Assembly (NCBI RefSeq): GCF_020509005.1
Contig: NC_063018.1
Location: forward strand, 3,720,001-3,784,000
Source of the DNA: Fulvia fulva
Taxonomy: Eukaryota; Ascomycota; Dothideomycetes; Mycosphaerellales; Mycosphaerellaceae
Direction: 5' to 3'
Length of the DNA: 64,000 nt
Both the position numbers and the translations under genes were made by a program. Shown in pieces: positions 1 through 10,022 of this stretch (position 1 is the stretch's first letter; every line of letters starts with the position of its first letter). The notes below the pieces were generated by a model. That model did no database searches. It was not told the DNA's origin and saw only the letters and a list, made by a program, of their open reading frames with translations.

Positions 1-291
1 TCGAAGAACAGCCACGGCTCGTACTGTGAATGGAAGGGTCGGGCATCATACTACGACGCAACGAACCCGAGCACAAGTGAAGTGGTGAAGAACCGTATCT
101 GGTCGTACGATGATCCGACGGGTGGCTTTCAAGAGATCAAGGATTACTTGAGCTTCTATGCCGGGCCTTGGGACTGCTATGTAGACGGCGAGCTGGTTAT
201 ACCGCAGCCGGGAGACTTTTATGGTGGATGGACAAGTTCAGATGTCGATACAAGCCATGTGAAAGGGGCGCCGGGGACGCGGCATTGGTAG
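1..291 (+). CDS. DUF427 family protein, C-terminal part
   Basis: The open frame runs in from the left edge, so the 5' end of the gene lies outside the window. The visible 96 residues read S-Y-C-E-W-K-G-R-A-S-Y-Y near the start, then an A/I-W-S-Y-D-D-P-T block, F-Y-A-G-P-W-D-C-Y-V-D-G-E, and a terminal P-Q-P-G-D-F-Y-G-G-W. This order of motifs is the DUF427 fold (PF04248), a small beta-rich domain of unknown biochemical role found in bacteria and fungi. The stop is TAG at 289-291. No internal start was assumed because the family similarity begins at the first base. Family assignment is from motif recognition; function is unknown. Confidence 0.8.
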   Translation, partial: SKNSHGSYCEWKGRASYYDATNPSTSEVVKNRIWSYDDPTGGFQEIKDYLSFYAGPWDCYVDGELVIPQPGDFYGGWTSSDVDTSHVKGAPGTRHW

Positions 292-658
292 TTGACGAGA
301 AAGCCGTTGGGCAGTATGCATCCTTGTGCAACAGACCAGAAGATGGCACGTGTGACGAATAATGGGATTGAAAAGCTGGAGAAGTAGTTGGTAAGAAATA
401 TCGAATCACTGTGAGGCAGTCCGCTGTATCGTGAACATGATGGCAAACGGGCAGAAGGTGAAGTGAGATCATCGCGGTGGTCAGGGCGTCCAGGGACGCG
501 ACTGCTGCCTTCTCACAATGCTCATTCTCGATTCAAGCACATCATCTTTGCAGCAGACACCAGACATTCTGCCGATCCCACGCGTAGAGACGATGAGCCA
601 GCGCAAACTCACTACGACAGGGCCACTGTAAGTTTAGCTGCTGGCGTAATGGTTTCAC
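292..658. other. intergenic, no feature seen
   Basis: This stretch lies between the DUF427 gene and the next recognisable coding sequence. Short open frames exist on both strands but none has recognisable composition or motifs. It may contain the promoter and perhaps a first exon of the downstream gene. Confidence 0.5.
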
Positions 659-1109
659 TTGCTCACCAAATTCAGCGAGCTGGCGCCAGCGAAGTGGCTG
701 CCACCACGACCCAAGCCTGACACACCAGACCTCTTCACGGCACTCCCACCGGAGCTTCGGAACTATATCCATGAGCTGGTGTTGCCAGCAGGCCAGTACT
801 ACTGGATGCACGGTGGATTCAGCACACAGAGCAACGATGAGGAGCCCTCAATGCTACGCACCAGCAAGCAGATCCGAGCAGAGGCAAGCGCGATGTACTA
901 CGCTAGTAACGAGTTCAGGTTCAACATGCTGCTAGGTGGTGAGCGGTTTGCAAGGTATGTTACTGGGCGCAGTGAGCATAAGAGCAAGGGATGAGGCATG
1001 GTCATCATCGAAGTTGAAGGAACGCTTCGACGCCTTTGTGAAGTTTGTGTCAACAAGGGCCACGTCGAAGACCAAGCTGGAACGAGTAAAATGGCCTGCC
1101 ACGTTCTAA
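659..1109 (+). pseudogene. 2EXR/F-box-like fungal protein, apparently frameshifted
   Basis: From 659 one frame encodes a basic N-terminus followed by F-T-A-L-P-P-E-L-R-N-Y-I-H-E-L-V-L-P and later L-R-T-S-K-Q-I-R-A-E-A-S-A-M-Y-Y-A-S-N-E-F-R-F. This is the hallmark of the fungal 2EXR-type family of small proteins (an L-P-x-E-L-R-x-x-I-Y helix, then a conserved L-x-x-x-x-R-Q-I-x-x-E-x). The frame stops at 992-994, while the neighbouring frame from about 963 continues with E-A-W-S-S-S-K-L-K-E-R-F-D-A-F to a TAA at 1107-1109. A GT at 955 and a CAG ending at 971 would make an intron of only about 17 bases, too short to be real. I therefore read a frameshift or sequencing error between about 955 and 992. 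The function of 2EXR proteins is not established. Confidence 0.5.
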
Positions 1110-1428
1110 CCAAGACCTGTCTGGATTTGCGCAGGCGGGAGTCGTTCTGCGAACCAGGAGTATAGGTGGTCAATCTGCGACGGAGGGACAGGACGGGCGT
1201 TGGGATGAGCCTACTACGAGACTCGCGCGAGTCACAATGGTTACTGCCATATTGCTACAAAAATATACACATCTTCCAATACTATTATTGCTTCTAAGGT
1301 GACCACCAGCTCCGTACGTACTGGCCAAAACGACATTACCGTGAGCATGTGGCAACATTTGATGCGATGGCATCCCACGAGAGGAAGACCATGCCACAGC
1401 ATCTCGAGCCTCCGCTGGCGATGTAACA
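1110..1428. other. intergenic, convergent gene ends
   Basis: This holds the 3' flank of the 2EXR-like gene and of the minus-strand transporter that ends at 1429. A C-rich stretch around 1440-1580 belongs to the transporter's hydrophilic C-terminal tail read on the other strand. No RNA gene or repeat was recognised. Confidence 0.5.
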
Positions 1429-3621
1429 CTAGACAGTGGTCTCCTTCCCCACCCCATTACCCAGCCCCTCACCCCCAACACCCGGCGCCGCAACCCCCCG
1501 CTCCTCAGCCTTCTCCTGATGCACATCAACCCCCTTCACATCCCCCTCCTCACCCACAACCTCCGTCCCCGCCTCCTTCCTAATCCTCGCAATCTCCTCC
1601 GGCGGCGGCGCCTCCCACTTGGAACTATTCCACGGCAACACATTACTCAAATACATCGTATCGATCTCCTCCAGCGTGCGTCCCTGCCCCTCCATTACGA
1701 AGAAGTAGATGATCAACCCGCCGAGGACGTTGCAGCCGGCGAAAACGTAGCCGTAGCGGAAGTCGATGGCGGAGGTGATGAAAGGGGTGAAGAAGGCGAG
1801 GAGGAAGTTCCAGAGCCAGTTGGACGCGGTGGAGAGGGCCATGCCTTTGGCGCGGTAGCGGGAGGGGTAGAGTTCGCCGCAGATTGTCCTGGTGGGTGAG
1901 GTTAGCGGGGATATATACACCAAGGCCTGCTAAGAGGAAGAGTACGTACCATATCATAGGACCCCAAGTCGTCGCGAATCCGAAAATGAAGAATGCAGCC
2001 ATGACGATCATGGCTGTTGCGGCGGATTCCGTGTTGCTTGGATCATCGCGGTCGAGACTGAAGTGGCCGATGCTGGCGAATATTAAAAACATTATGAACA
2101 TCCAGGTGGAACCGACGATGAGGGACTTGCGGCGACCATAGTGTTCGACGATGTAGAGGCCGTAGAAGGTTGTGCCGAAGTTGATGCCGTTGAGGATCAT
2201 CTGTGTGACGAACGAATTGTTGATGCCGGTGCCTTGGAAGATTACGGTGCCTGAGGAGAGGTGTGTTAGCGGCGTTGTCTTGGGGGAGGGTGGAAGGCTT
2301 GAGGGGCTTACCGTAGTAGAAGAAGTAGTTGGCACCGGTCAGCTATGAGATGGTCAGCTCTGTCGACAGTACCCGTCTTCCAGCCAGCACACACCTGCTG
2401 AAACATCTGCAACCCCACCCCAAGCAAAATCCTATACGCCATCTTCGGCGCAAACATCATGCGATACCACTCCTGCACCGCCGAGCCCTGTTTAGCCTCC
2501 GCCCTTAACTTCTGTTCAATCTCCTCGAGCTCCACATGAATCGCATAATGGTTCTCCGGCGCGCCATAAACCCTCATCATCGTAGCCTTGGCATCCTCGA
2601 TTTTGCCCTGGCGGTACTGGAATCGGGGAGTCTCCGGGAAGGCGAGGATTCCGACGCCGAGGATCACGGCCCAAATGTAGCCGACACCCATGGGGATGCG
2701 CCAGGAGGCGGCGCTGAAGCGTTGGTGCTCGTAGCAGCCGAAGTTTATGCAGGCGGCTAGGAAGATGCCGAAGGTGATGAAGAGCTGGGGAGTGTTAGTG
2801 GGGAGTGTTAGTGGGGGGTGGAGGGGGAGGGGGGAGGGGGGGCTTGCTTGGTAGCAGGAGATGAGAGCTCCTCTGATGTGGCGTGGGCCGGTCTCTGCCA
2901 TGTCTACCGGACTGGTCAGAAACGTGCCAAAGCAGCGCAGGAAGGCATACTAACACATCGGCACTAAGAGCGATAGCCCTCCAACACTAAGTCCAGCAAC
3001 CCAGCGTCCCATCATGACTTGATACCAATGGTCCGTAGCAGAAATCATGACAGTATTGCCGACACAAAAGACAACACACCAGACGACGATGGAGTACTTC
3101 CTACCGATGACGTCCGCAAGAGGACCGCCGATGAGGGCGCCGATCAGAGTACCGATGGATAGCATACCAACAATAAGGCCGGAGCGGACATTGCTGAAGT
3201 AGAACTCGCCAGCTCGTTCACCGGTCTGGTATTGTTGACCAAAGCGCTCGAGAAAATCAGGCATTGCCAGGAACCCAGATATCTGGCCAGTATCCTGCTC
3301 TTGTTAGTCACATCTCATGCAGCGTCGTGGACAGATCGTACATAGCCAAAGACTATCCACCCAGTAATTAGCACCTGCTCCCGCAATATACTTGGTCTTG
3401 AAAATTCACTCACTAAACCCTCCCATCGACACCAACACGGCCATAAAAAAGCTCGCACCCGTAACCCTCTTCAACGGCTCATAGCTCAGATTCGTCAAAC
3501 TCTTCCTCCCATGCATCGACTGCGCATGCGTCGGGTCATAGACATCATAATTAACCCAAGTCGTAAGACCCAAACGCTTCTGTAGCCCAGGAGCTCGCAG
3601 GCTGCCAGTAAGTTTCGACAT
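1429..3621 (-). CDS. MFS hexose/monosaccharide transporter, eight exons
   Basis: Major facilitator superfamily, sugar porter family, expected in the plasma membrane importing hexoses. Exons read from sequence (high to low): 3621-3414, 3352-3342, 3294-2955, 2903-2848, 2784-2395, 2342-2312, 2250-1950, 1888-1429. They total 1797 nt, or 598 residues plus stop, a normal length for fungal hexose transporters. Recognisable blocks in order: S-M-G-G-F-I-F-G-Y-D-T-G-Q-I-S-G-F in TM1 (assembled across an 11-nt exon); G-G-P-L-A-D-x-I-G-R-K; G-R-W-V-A-G-L-S-V-G-G; V-P-M-Y-M-A-E-T; the variant P-E-T-P-R-F (usual P-E-S-P-R); L-T-G-A-N-Y-F-F-Y-Y-G in TM7; E-L-Y-P-S-R-Y-R-A-K-G near TM10; and a final E-G-x-G-R-T-L-E-E-I-D. 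All introns are GT-AG except the one at 2847-2785, which begins GC. A polar, Gly/Glu-rich tail follows the last helix. The substrate cannot be fixed from sequence. Confidence 0.88.
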
Positions 3622-4357
3622 TGTGAAAAAGAGCCTGAGCCGAGGAGGTGGTGTCCCAGGAACAAGGTTTGAGCATTGTTAGAGAGTTCTTATAGAGCGG
3701 TCGTTGTGTCTGGCGGGGTGCTGCTGATGGTATCACACGAGGTGAGCCACGTGAGGGACATGCGAGCGGATGCGGACGGGAGTGGTGAGGGTCTGGGGTT
3801 GTGGGTGGTGATTGGTGATCTTGTGGAGGAATGGGGTGTTTGGAGGTCAGCTTCAGGTGGATGTAGCGTTCGGTCTCGCGTGATGTGCAGATATTGCATG
3901 TGCTCCGGGGAGGTGTTGGAGGATCGTGCTGGGAGGATGGGAGTAGATTAGAGTCAACTGTGCATACTTCCGGGCATTGCGGGACTCGATGTGACTCGTC
4001 GAACATTGACATTGTTCATACAGCATCCAACAGATCTGCATACTGCACTTCTCTTCCTGTATTGTTCAAAGGAGTCGTTCGAAGCTCTCGGCACGATTTG
4101 CCGGAATAGTCGCACTACGCCCGGATCTCGCGGAAGATGGCTGTCAGCTTCACCATCACTTGACGCAGTGACACAACTTGAAGATGCCCTCTATGTCGTC
4201 TGATTTGCGAGCCCGAGAGGCATGTAAGCTTCATTCTCCGTGTGGAGAGAGTCGGGCCTCCAGATCGTAAGGATGAGCTGACGTTGCAAAATCCTGGAGA
4301 AGCTTCGAGCTCGGTGGTAGGAGTGACTGATGACCCAGCACAATGATCACCACGAGC
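3622..4357. other. intergenic, transporter promoter side
   Basis: This region contains the upstream region of the minus-strand transporter and the 3' flank of the minus-strand CorA-like gene. The open frames seen here on both strands lack recognisable motifs and overlap one another. No regulatory site could be assigned with confidence. Confidence 0.45.
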
Positions 4358-6365
4358 TTACACATCCTCATGCACTGTCGGTGCCCGCTGAATAGACTTT
4401 ACCTTCTTCGTTGATTGCACAATATTCTTCTTCTCCGGGTGTAGCTTCTCGTCCGCCCAGCGGTATAGTCTCTTCTCGTGCTCATAAAGCAGACCCGTGG
4501 CAAAGATGATGGTCAGAGGGATACTAGCCGCCCAGAACACCCAGTGCTTTGCTTGACCAGGCCGATAACGATCACTCATCGAGAAGATGGACGCTACCAA
4601 CGTCAACGGGAAGATGATTGACGCGAATAGGCTCAACCTCAGCCCTTGTTCTCCATCTTGAATACTCTTGTAGGCGGCATGGAGACTCGCGATCTCGTTG
4701 GCAATGGTAGTAAGGTCATCGACCCGATCGCGAAAAGGCCTCAGTCGAGCAGATATCGTCAAGAAGTCCTTCTGTGCATCGGCAAGTGCTCGGGGCAGGT
4801 CGCGGTCAACTGTCTCGTCGCCAAGCTGCATACCCAGCCGCTCCATGTTGAGCGTGATGACACGTTCGAAGTGGCTCATCTGCCGCCGCATATAATTGAT
4901 GTCCTTCGTGGCGACAGAGATGTTCCCGAGATCCTCCTTGAAGCTGGTAAGTGTCGACTTGGCGTTGAAGTTGGCTTCATGGTCGTCCGAAAACCACTCT
5001 CCGTTTGCCACGCCATAAGCAATGAGATCCAGCTGGTGACTCCAGTATTGAGCGACGAATTTGATCATGAAGCAGGCTGCATTGATAGGGCGCTTCTGCG
5101 CGGCATCAAGCAATGTCGTGTCAGTGCATGTGGTCCAGTAGTGCACCAGCTCGTCGAAAGGGGATGCCATGTTTCGCTTCTGGACCACATCGGCATCGAG
5201 GCTCGGTGGCACTAACGAAGGACATCCGCCGTGGTATGGGGTGCTATTGTGGCGAGTCTCAATCACTTCTGCTTCGCGCGGGTTCCATCCGCGCGACTCC
5301 CAGAGTGCCTTCCGAGTCTGATACAGCTCTGGATCCTCAAGCATCAAGCAGGTAGGAGCACACGTTTTCGTTGGCCTGCCATCTTTCGCTACGTCTTCAC
5401 GTGTCTTCTCGCGTATATGCTTGGTTTCGTTGTGCTTTTGGCACTCGCTGCAAGAGTCCAGCGGAGGATCGACCAGAATCACAGCTGCTAACATTAGTAC
5501 AGTGATGATGAATCGAAGCAAGCAATTTACCATCCCAGCCATCTGGAGAGTGTTCATCGATCGTGTCATGAGATGCCCAGAAGCTGGCACACCGACGTAT
5601 GAAGGCATGTCGTTTGTCGGGCACGATACTTGGCAGATCCACATCTCGCCACCGCTCAATCTTGCGCCTGTTGATGGCGTGTGTCATCTGATTCTTCTGG
5701 GTCAGAATGGCGTCTTCGTCGTCTAGAGTCCTGATCTCGTAGTATCGTAGAGGCAGAAACGTCGCTGGAGTCCGCATGGAGGGAAGTGCACGATGAGGTA
5801 TCGAATTAGAGTCGACAAAGTTCCACGTGTTCATCTGTTCCGACAAGATCAGGGGGTTGATTTTCAAGTGCCATCCTAGGACATCGAGAAACTCCGGCTC
5901 CATATCTTCGAGGATGTATAGCCGTCGGCGTGCGACCTTTGCGGCGCCAGCATTGGGATGGGTTGTAGCTCCGCCATTCGTTTGCGATGCATCGTCATCA
6001 CGCGTGGCTCCAAGCTTTACATCGTTGCTCTCGATCTTGACTTCAGGATTGTCGTTGAAGTATGTCCTTAGTTCTCCTGGTGTCTGAAAAGTCTTTTCCT
6101 TTACGCAATTCTTGTGGAAGTCGAGTACAGCACACCTGCCAGGTGTGTGGGAAGATGGTACAGCATCGTACCTGGCGTAACGATCTGTAACCAGAGATCT
6201 GCCGTTGTCCTTGACATTGGTCAATTTGTTCAGCAGAGACCGCAGTGCAGGATATACGGGCTGCAGAGCTCTCAAACGATCCAGATAGGAATGTTGTTTC
6301 CAATCAAAGGAATCCAAAGAACTGTTCCGGGAAAGTGGCTGCTCTGGTGGTGAATTCAGCGCCAT
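4358..6365 (-). CDS. CorA-like two-helix membrane protein
   Basis: Two exons, 6365-5531 and 5487-4358, joined over a 43-bp GT-AG intron (5530-5488, GTAAAT...TTAG), give 654 residues. The N-terminal two thirds are soluble, with a mid-protein segment R-R-L-Y-I-L-E-D-M-E-P-E-F-L-D-V-L-G-W-H-L-K-I-N-P typical of fungal CorA-like proteins. A long helical region (roughly residues 440-560) precedes two hydrophobic helices at about 563-583 and 593-613, the layout of CorA-type Mg2+ channels. The loop after the first helix reads F-S-M-S-D where true CorA channels have G-M-N, so selectivity for Mg2+ is doubtful. The C-tail is basic. A membrane location is well supported; the transport role is inferred from the family. 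Confidence 0.8.
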
Positions 6366-7484
6366 CGAGACTCGAGAAATTCGCCGCCAAGTATTCTCGC
6401 TGGAGAATCAGTGTTGCAGCAACAAGTAGAGGAAAGTGGATGAAGTTGAAAGGAAGTATACCATCACCAGTGACCACGGAGGATGTAACCTATTTGACCA
6501 CTGCCTGCCTAGCTGAACGCCCTCCTACCCCGTGCGCTCAGCCGCAGATACATGCAGGAAACATAGTTAGCGAGGCCGTGGCTCGCCAGTCACTGGAGGA
6601 TGGTGCACAGCGTGAAGCTGCAAGACACGAAGACTGTATTTTGAAGATGTCAATGTTCAACACACCCACCAGGAGAGATCTGGTCAAATGGTACTGTACT
6701 GTGCTGTTGCCGTGCGGGAAATGGCGGACCGTCTCGTCTCGTCCCGGAAGTTTCCGCCGTGGTCAACAGACGAGGACAAAGATGCTTGGATGGATGTGGC
6801 GGTGTGTAGCCACACTCCCGTGGCGAGGATTTCAGGGCGTTCTGCACCAAGCGAGGCAGACGAGCCATCAGCAACTCTTTGCTGCATATCGTAGCATTCT
6901 CTGTTCTGTTATCTGGCGCATCAGTTCAACACGGAGAGCATGCGGCCAAGGCAAACGTTGTTCTCGCGAGCCTTTCTACTCCATCTGATGCGCAGGGGCT
7001 GCGAGACCCTGATGCGCAAACGAACACATATATGCTACGTTGAAGCCATCGGGCTCCGTATGGAAGAGTGCTGATGAGCCCGAAAATGGTGTAATAACAC
7101 TGCGTTCCGGAATGGTTCGATGGCAAAGGTTGAGATGGGTGGCAGTGGCGGTAGAACTACTCAGCGTGGGTGAGAGAATCGTAAGATCTCATTCGGGAGT
7201 GGCAGACCCTGACCAACGAATGTCCTATGGCGTGAACTTAACCCTGCTGTTCCTGCATTACGATTGCGAAAATAATGATGAGCCCATTGTAGAGAGCTGC
7301 CGTACTTTCTGCTCTCACACTCCTCACTCCTCACTCACACTCCTCACCTCCGCAAGTAATTGTTCTTGCTTCTTTGTCCAACCTCCCCGACGAATCCGCC
7401 TACACATTGTTCTCACAGGACGAAATCTTCCCCTCCACGCGACCACACTCCCACTTCGCGTACCAAAGCACCACACCGCCCAAC
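6366..7484. other. divergent intergenic region, CT-rich tract before HMG-CoA synthase
   Basis: About 1.1 kb separate the divergent starts of the CorA-like gene and HMG-CoA synthase. A strongly pyrimidine-rich tract at about 7309-7351, built from repeated CTCAC/TCCTCACT units, sits roughly 135 bases before the chosen ATG. Such CT tracts are common near transcription starts in filamentous fungi. Several open frames in this stretch overlap and show no domain. An in-frame ATG at 7374 would add 37 residues to HMG-CoA synthase. Confidence 0.4.
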
Positions 7485-8965
7485 ATGGACAGGCCGCAGA
7501 ACGTTGGTATCAAGGCTATTGAGCTGTACTTTCCCACACAAGTAAGCATAACATGCGTGAGCGATATGGCAACACTGCTAACATTCGCAGTGTGTCGACC
7601 AGACCGAGCTTGAGAAGTTCGACGGTGTCAGCGCTGGAAAGTACACAATTGGTCTTGGACAGACCAAGATGAGCTTCTGTGACGATCGCGAAGGTTAGAA
7701 CTCGACATGGCAGCCTGCAGAAACGGCAGAGCAAGACTGACCCATGGGCAGACATCTACTCCCTGTGCCTCACAACCGTTACCTCCCTCCTCAAGAAGTA
7801 TGAGATCGACCCAAAGAACATTGGTAGGCTCGAAGTTGGCACAGAGACGCTCCTTGACAAGTCGAAATCGGTCAAGACTGTCCTTATGCAGCTTTTCGAG
7901 CCCCACGGCAACACGAACATCGAGGGTGTGGACACAGTCAACGCCTGCTATGGTGGAACCAACGCGCTTTTTAACACAATCAACTGGATGGAGTCCTCGG
8001 CATGGGACGGCCGCAACGCGATTGTGGTCATGGGCGACATTGCACTTTACAAACAGGGCAACGCTCGTCCAACAGGAGGTGCTGGCTGTGTCGCAATGTT
8101 GATCGGTCCTGATGCGCCATTGGCCTTCGAGCCAGGCCTTCGAGGCAGCTTCGTCAAGCACGCATACGATTTCTACAAGGCCGATCTTACCAGCGAGTAC
8201 CCCATCGTGGACGGCCAATACTCCATCAAGTGCTACACCGAGGCAGTCGACGAGTGCTACAAGGCCTACAACGCAAGAGAAGAGCAGATCAAGAGCAGAG
8301 CGAACGGACACGCGAATGGCGTACACGAGGCTGAGACACCCCTCGACCGCTTCGACTACATGTGCTTCCACGCACCTACATGCAAGCTGGTCTCCAAGAG
8401 CTACGCACGTTTGTTGTACAACGACTACCTGAAGAACCCAGAGAACACGATCTTCGCGGATGTGCCTGCTGAGGTCAAGGACATCAAGTACGAACAATCA
8501 ATCACCAACAAGACCATCGAGAAGACCTTCATGGGTCTGGCGAAGAAGAGGTTCGCACAGCGCGTGCAACCCTCCGTCCAGGTCCCAACACAATGCGGTA
8601 ACATGTACTGCGCAAGTGTATACGGCTCGTTGGTGTCCCTCATCAGCAACGTATCTTCAGAAGAGCTCCAGGGCAAGCGCGTCACCATCTTCTCATACGG
8701 GTCTGGTCTCGCAGCATCCATGTTCTCGCTCAAGGTCCGCGGCAGCACAGAGACTCTGAAGCAGAAGGTTGACCTCCAAGCGAGGCTGGACGCGCGCAAG
8801 GTCGTGGCACCAGAAGTTTACGATCAGATGTGCAACCTGCGCGAGAAGGCCCATCTCAAGAACAACTACACCGCCCAGGGTAATGTGGAGGATATCCGCC
8901 CTGGTGTTTACTACCTCACGGAAGTGGACGACATGTTCCGTCGCGCTTACCGGGTCAAGGACTAG
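7485..8965 (+). CDS. ERG13: hydroxymethylglutaryl-CoA synthase
   Basis: Cytosolic HMG-CoA synthase condenses acetyl-CoA with acetoacetyl-CoA, the step before HMG-CoA reductase in sterol and isoprenoid synthesis. Exons: 7485-7541, 7591-7693, 7752-8965. Introns are 49 and 58 bp (GTAAGC...CGCAG; GTTAGA...GGCAG). The product is 457 residues, the usual size. Visible signatures: Y-F-P-T-Q-C-V-D-Q (exon 1/2 join), [17 protein letters not shown] with general base Glu85, V-N-A-C-Y-G-G with nucleophile Cys119, C-F-H-A-P with His260, and Y-G-S-G-L-A-A-S near the C-terminus. The start at 7485 matches the short N-terminus of fungal homologues; the in-frame ATG at 7374 would make an unusual extension. No break or odd residue was seen. 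Confidence 0.95.
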
Positions 8966-10022
8966 AGCTCCTGCTTGAGTCGTGGCTGTGTTGCATCGTG
9001 ATATAGACTTCGCCGAAGCTATGAACTCGCGGTGAAGCGTTTGGGAGATTCTGGCAGATCTAGACTTTGATACCATTGCTGGACGCTTGCTCCAGCTTGG
9101 CGAGCTGCAGCGCGCCCTTTGTAAATAGCTATGGTCAGATCCAAACTTGGGAATAGATGATGAGACGTTCAGATCACTTCCAATGATTGACGGGCAGCCA
9201 AGCGCTTTGGAAGCGCTTCAGAGCTCGGGGTTACCGGCTAAACATTGAGGCGCAGCATGGAGGCAGTCTTTCATAGCAGCACATTTGCGAGATCTAGATT
9301 TCTTCACACGACGGGTTTCGCTCATCTCAGAGATGACAATCTGCGGAGTCTGAGAACAGCCGACGAGTTGGCGTAGACGAGAAGTTGATGTGGTGGTCAA
9401 AACGTAGCTGACAGTGCAAAGATCCTCGCAAAGTGCCGGGGTCCAAGACGGGTCTGTCGCTGCAGCAATGCAGAACGGCGTTGCTGGCTCGATGCCCTAT
9501 TCGTTGCTTCCTTGTTGACCATTCCACGCTAAAGCAAGTGGAAACAAAGATGATCGGTTGTGGATAACTAGTGGATAGCTCGGCCGGAGAAGAGCGGAAT
9601 GTATTTCGTGATGCGGTGATGGCACGACGATGTGACACTGAGAGAAGAGGTACAGTATTGTTTGTAGTAGTGGTACCACGAAGATTTGTTGCAGCCGCAG
9701 ATGGAAAGAAGGTTCGTATCTATTTAGGTCCAGTCGGTCGAACGAACGTGGGGCTAGAGGAAGGTGCCGAGCGACAGTGAGAGAGGGACGTCACGTGCGA
9801 TAGTCCGTCGACTCTCTTACACAACCAGGGCCTCGCTCATGGAACCCCATACCAACACATCTCCCCGCCCACCGACCCATACGCTCGTTCTTCCTCTTCT
9901 ACCTACCGGCCTGGACCATTGTCGACACGCACGGCAGAACGATACGCACATCCGGGCGAAACATCTGGTGTTGAAGGAGATCGAGGAGGCTGAGCAGGCC
10001 ATTTGGCCGGCCAGTACGCACC
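8966..10022. other. intergenic between ERG13 and membrane protein gene
   Basis: This is the 3' flank of HMG-CoA synthase and the promoter region of the gene at 10023. Overlapping short open frames on both strands carry no recognisable motif. The one site worth noting is the CRE/E-box composite at 9787-9797, listed separately. Confidence 0.45.
9787..9797 (+). promoter_or_regulatory. possible bZIP/bHLH composite site
   Basis: The sequence GACGTCACGTG overlaps a CRE-like GACGTCA with an E-box CACGTG, about 230 bases before the ATG of the membrane-protein gene. Both are known binding motifs for fungal bZIP and bHLH factors. That it acts as a promoter element is inference from position only. Confidence 0.25.

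Noticed and set aside
1299..1583. Pro/His-rich open frame
   Set aside because: It is the reverse strand of the transporter's hydrophilic C-terminal tail; the Pro-rich composition is a by-product of Gly/Glu codons on the other strand.
7374..7484. Upstream in-frame ATG for HMG-CoA synthase
   Set aside because: It would add 37 residues not typical of fungal homologues, immediately after the CT-rich tract; the ATG at 7485 fits the family N-terminus. Kept as an alternative only.
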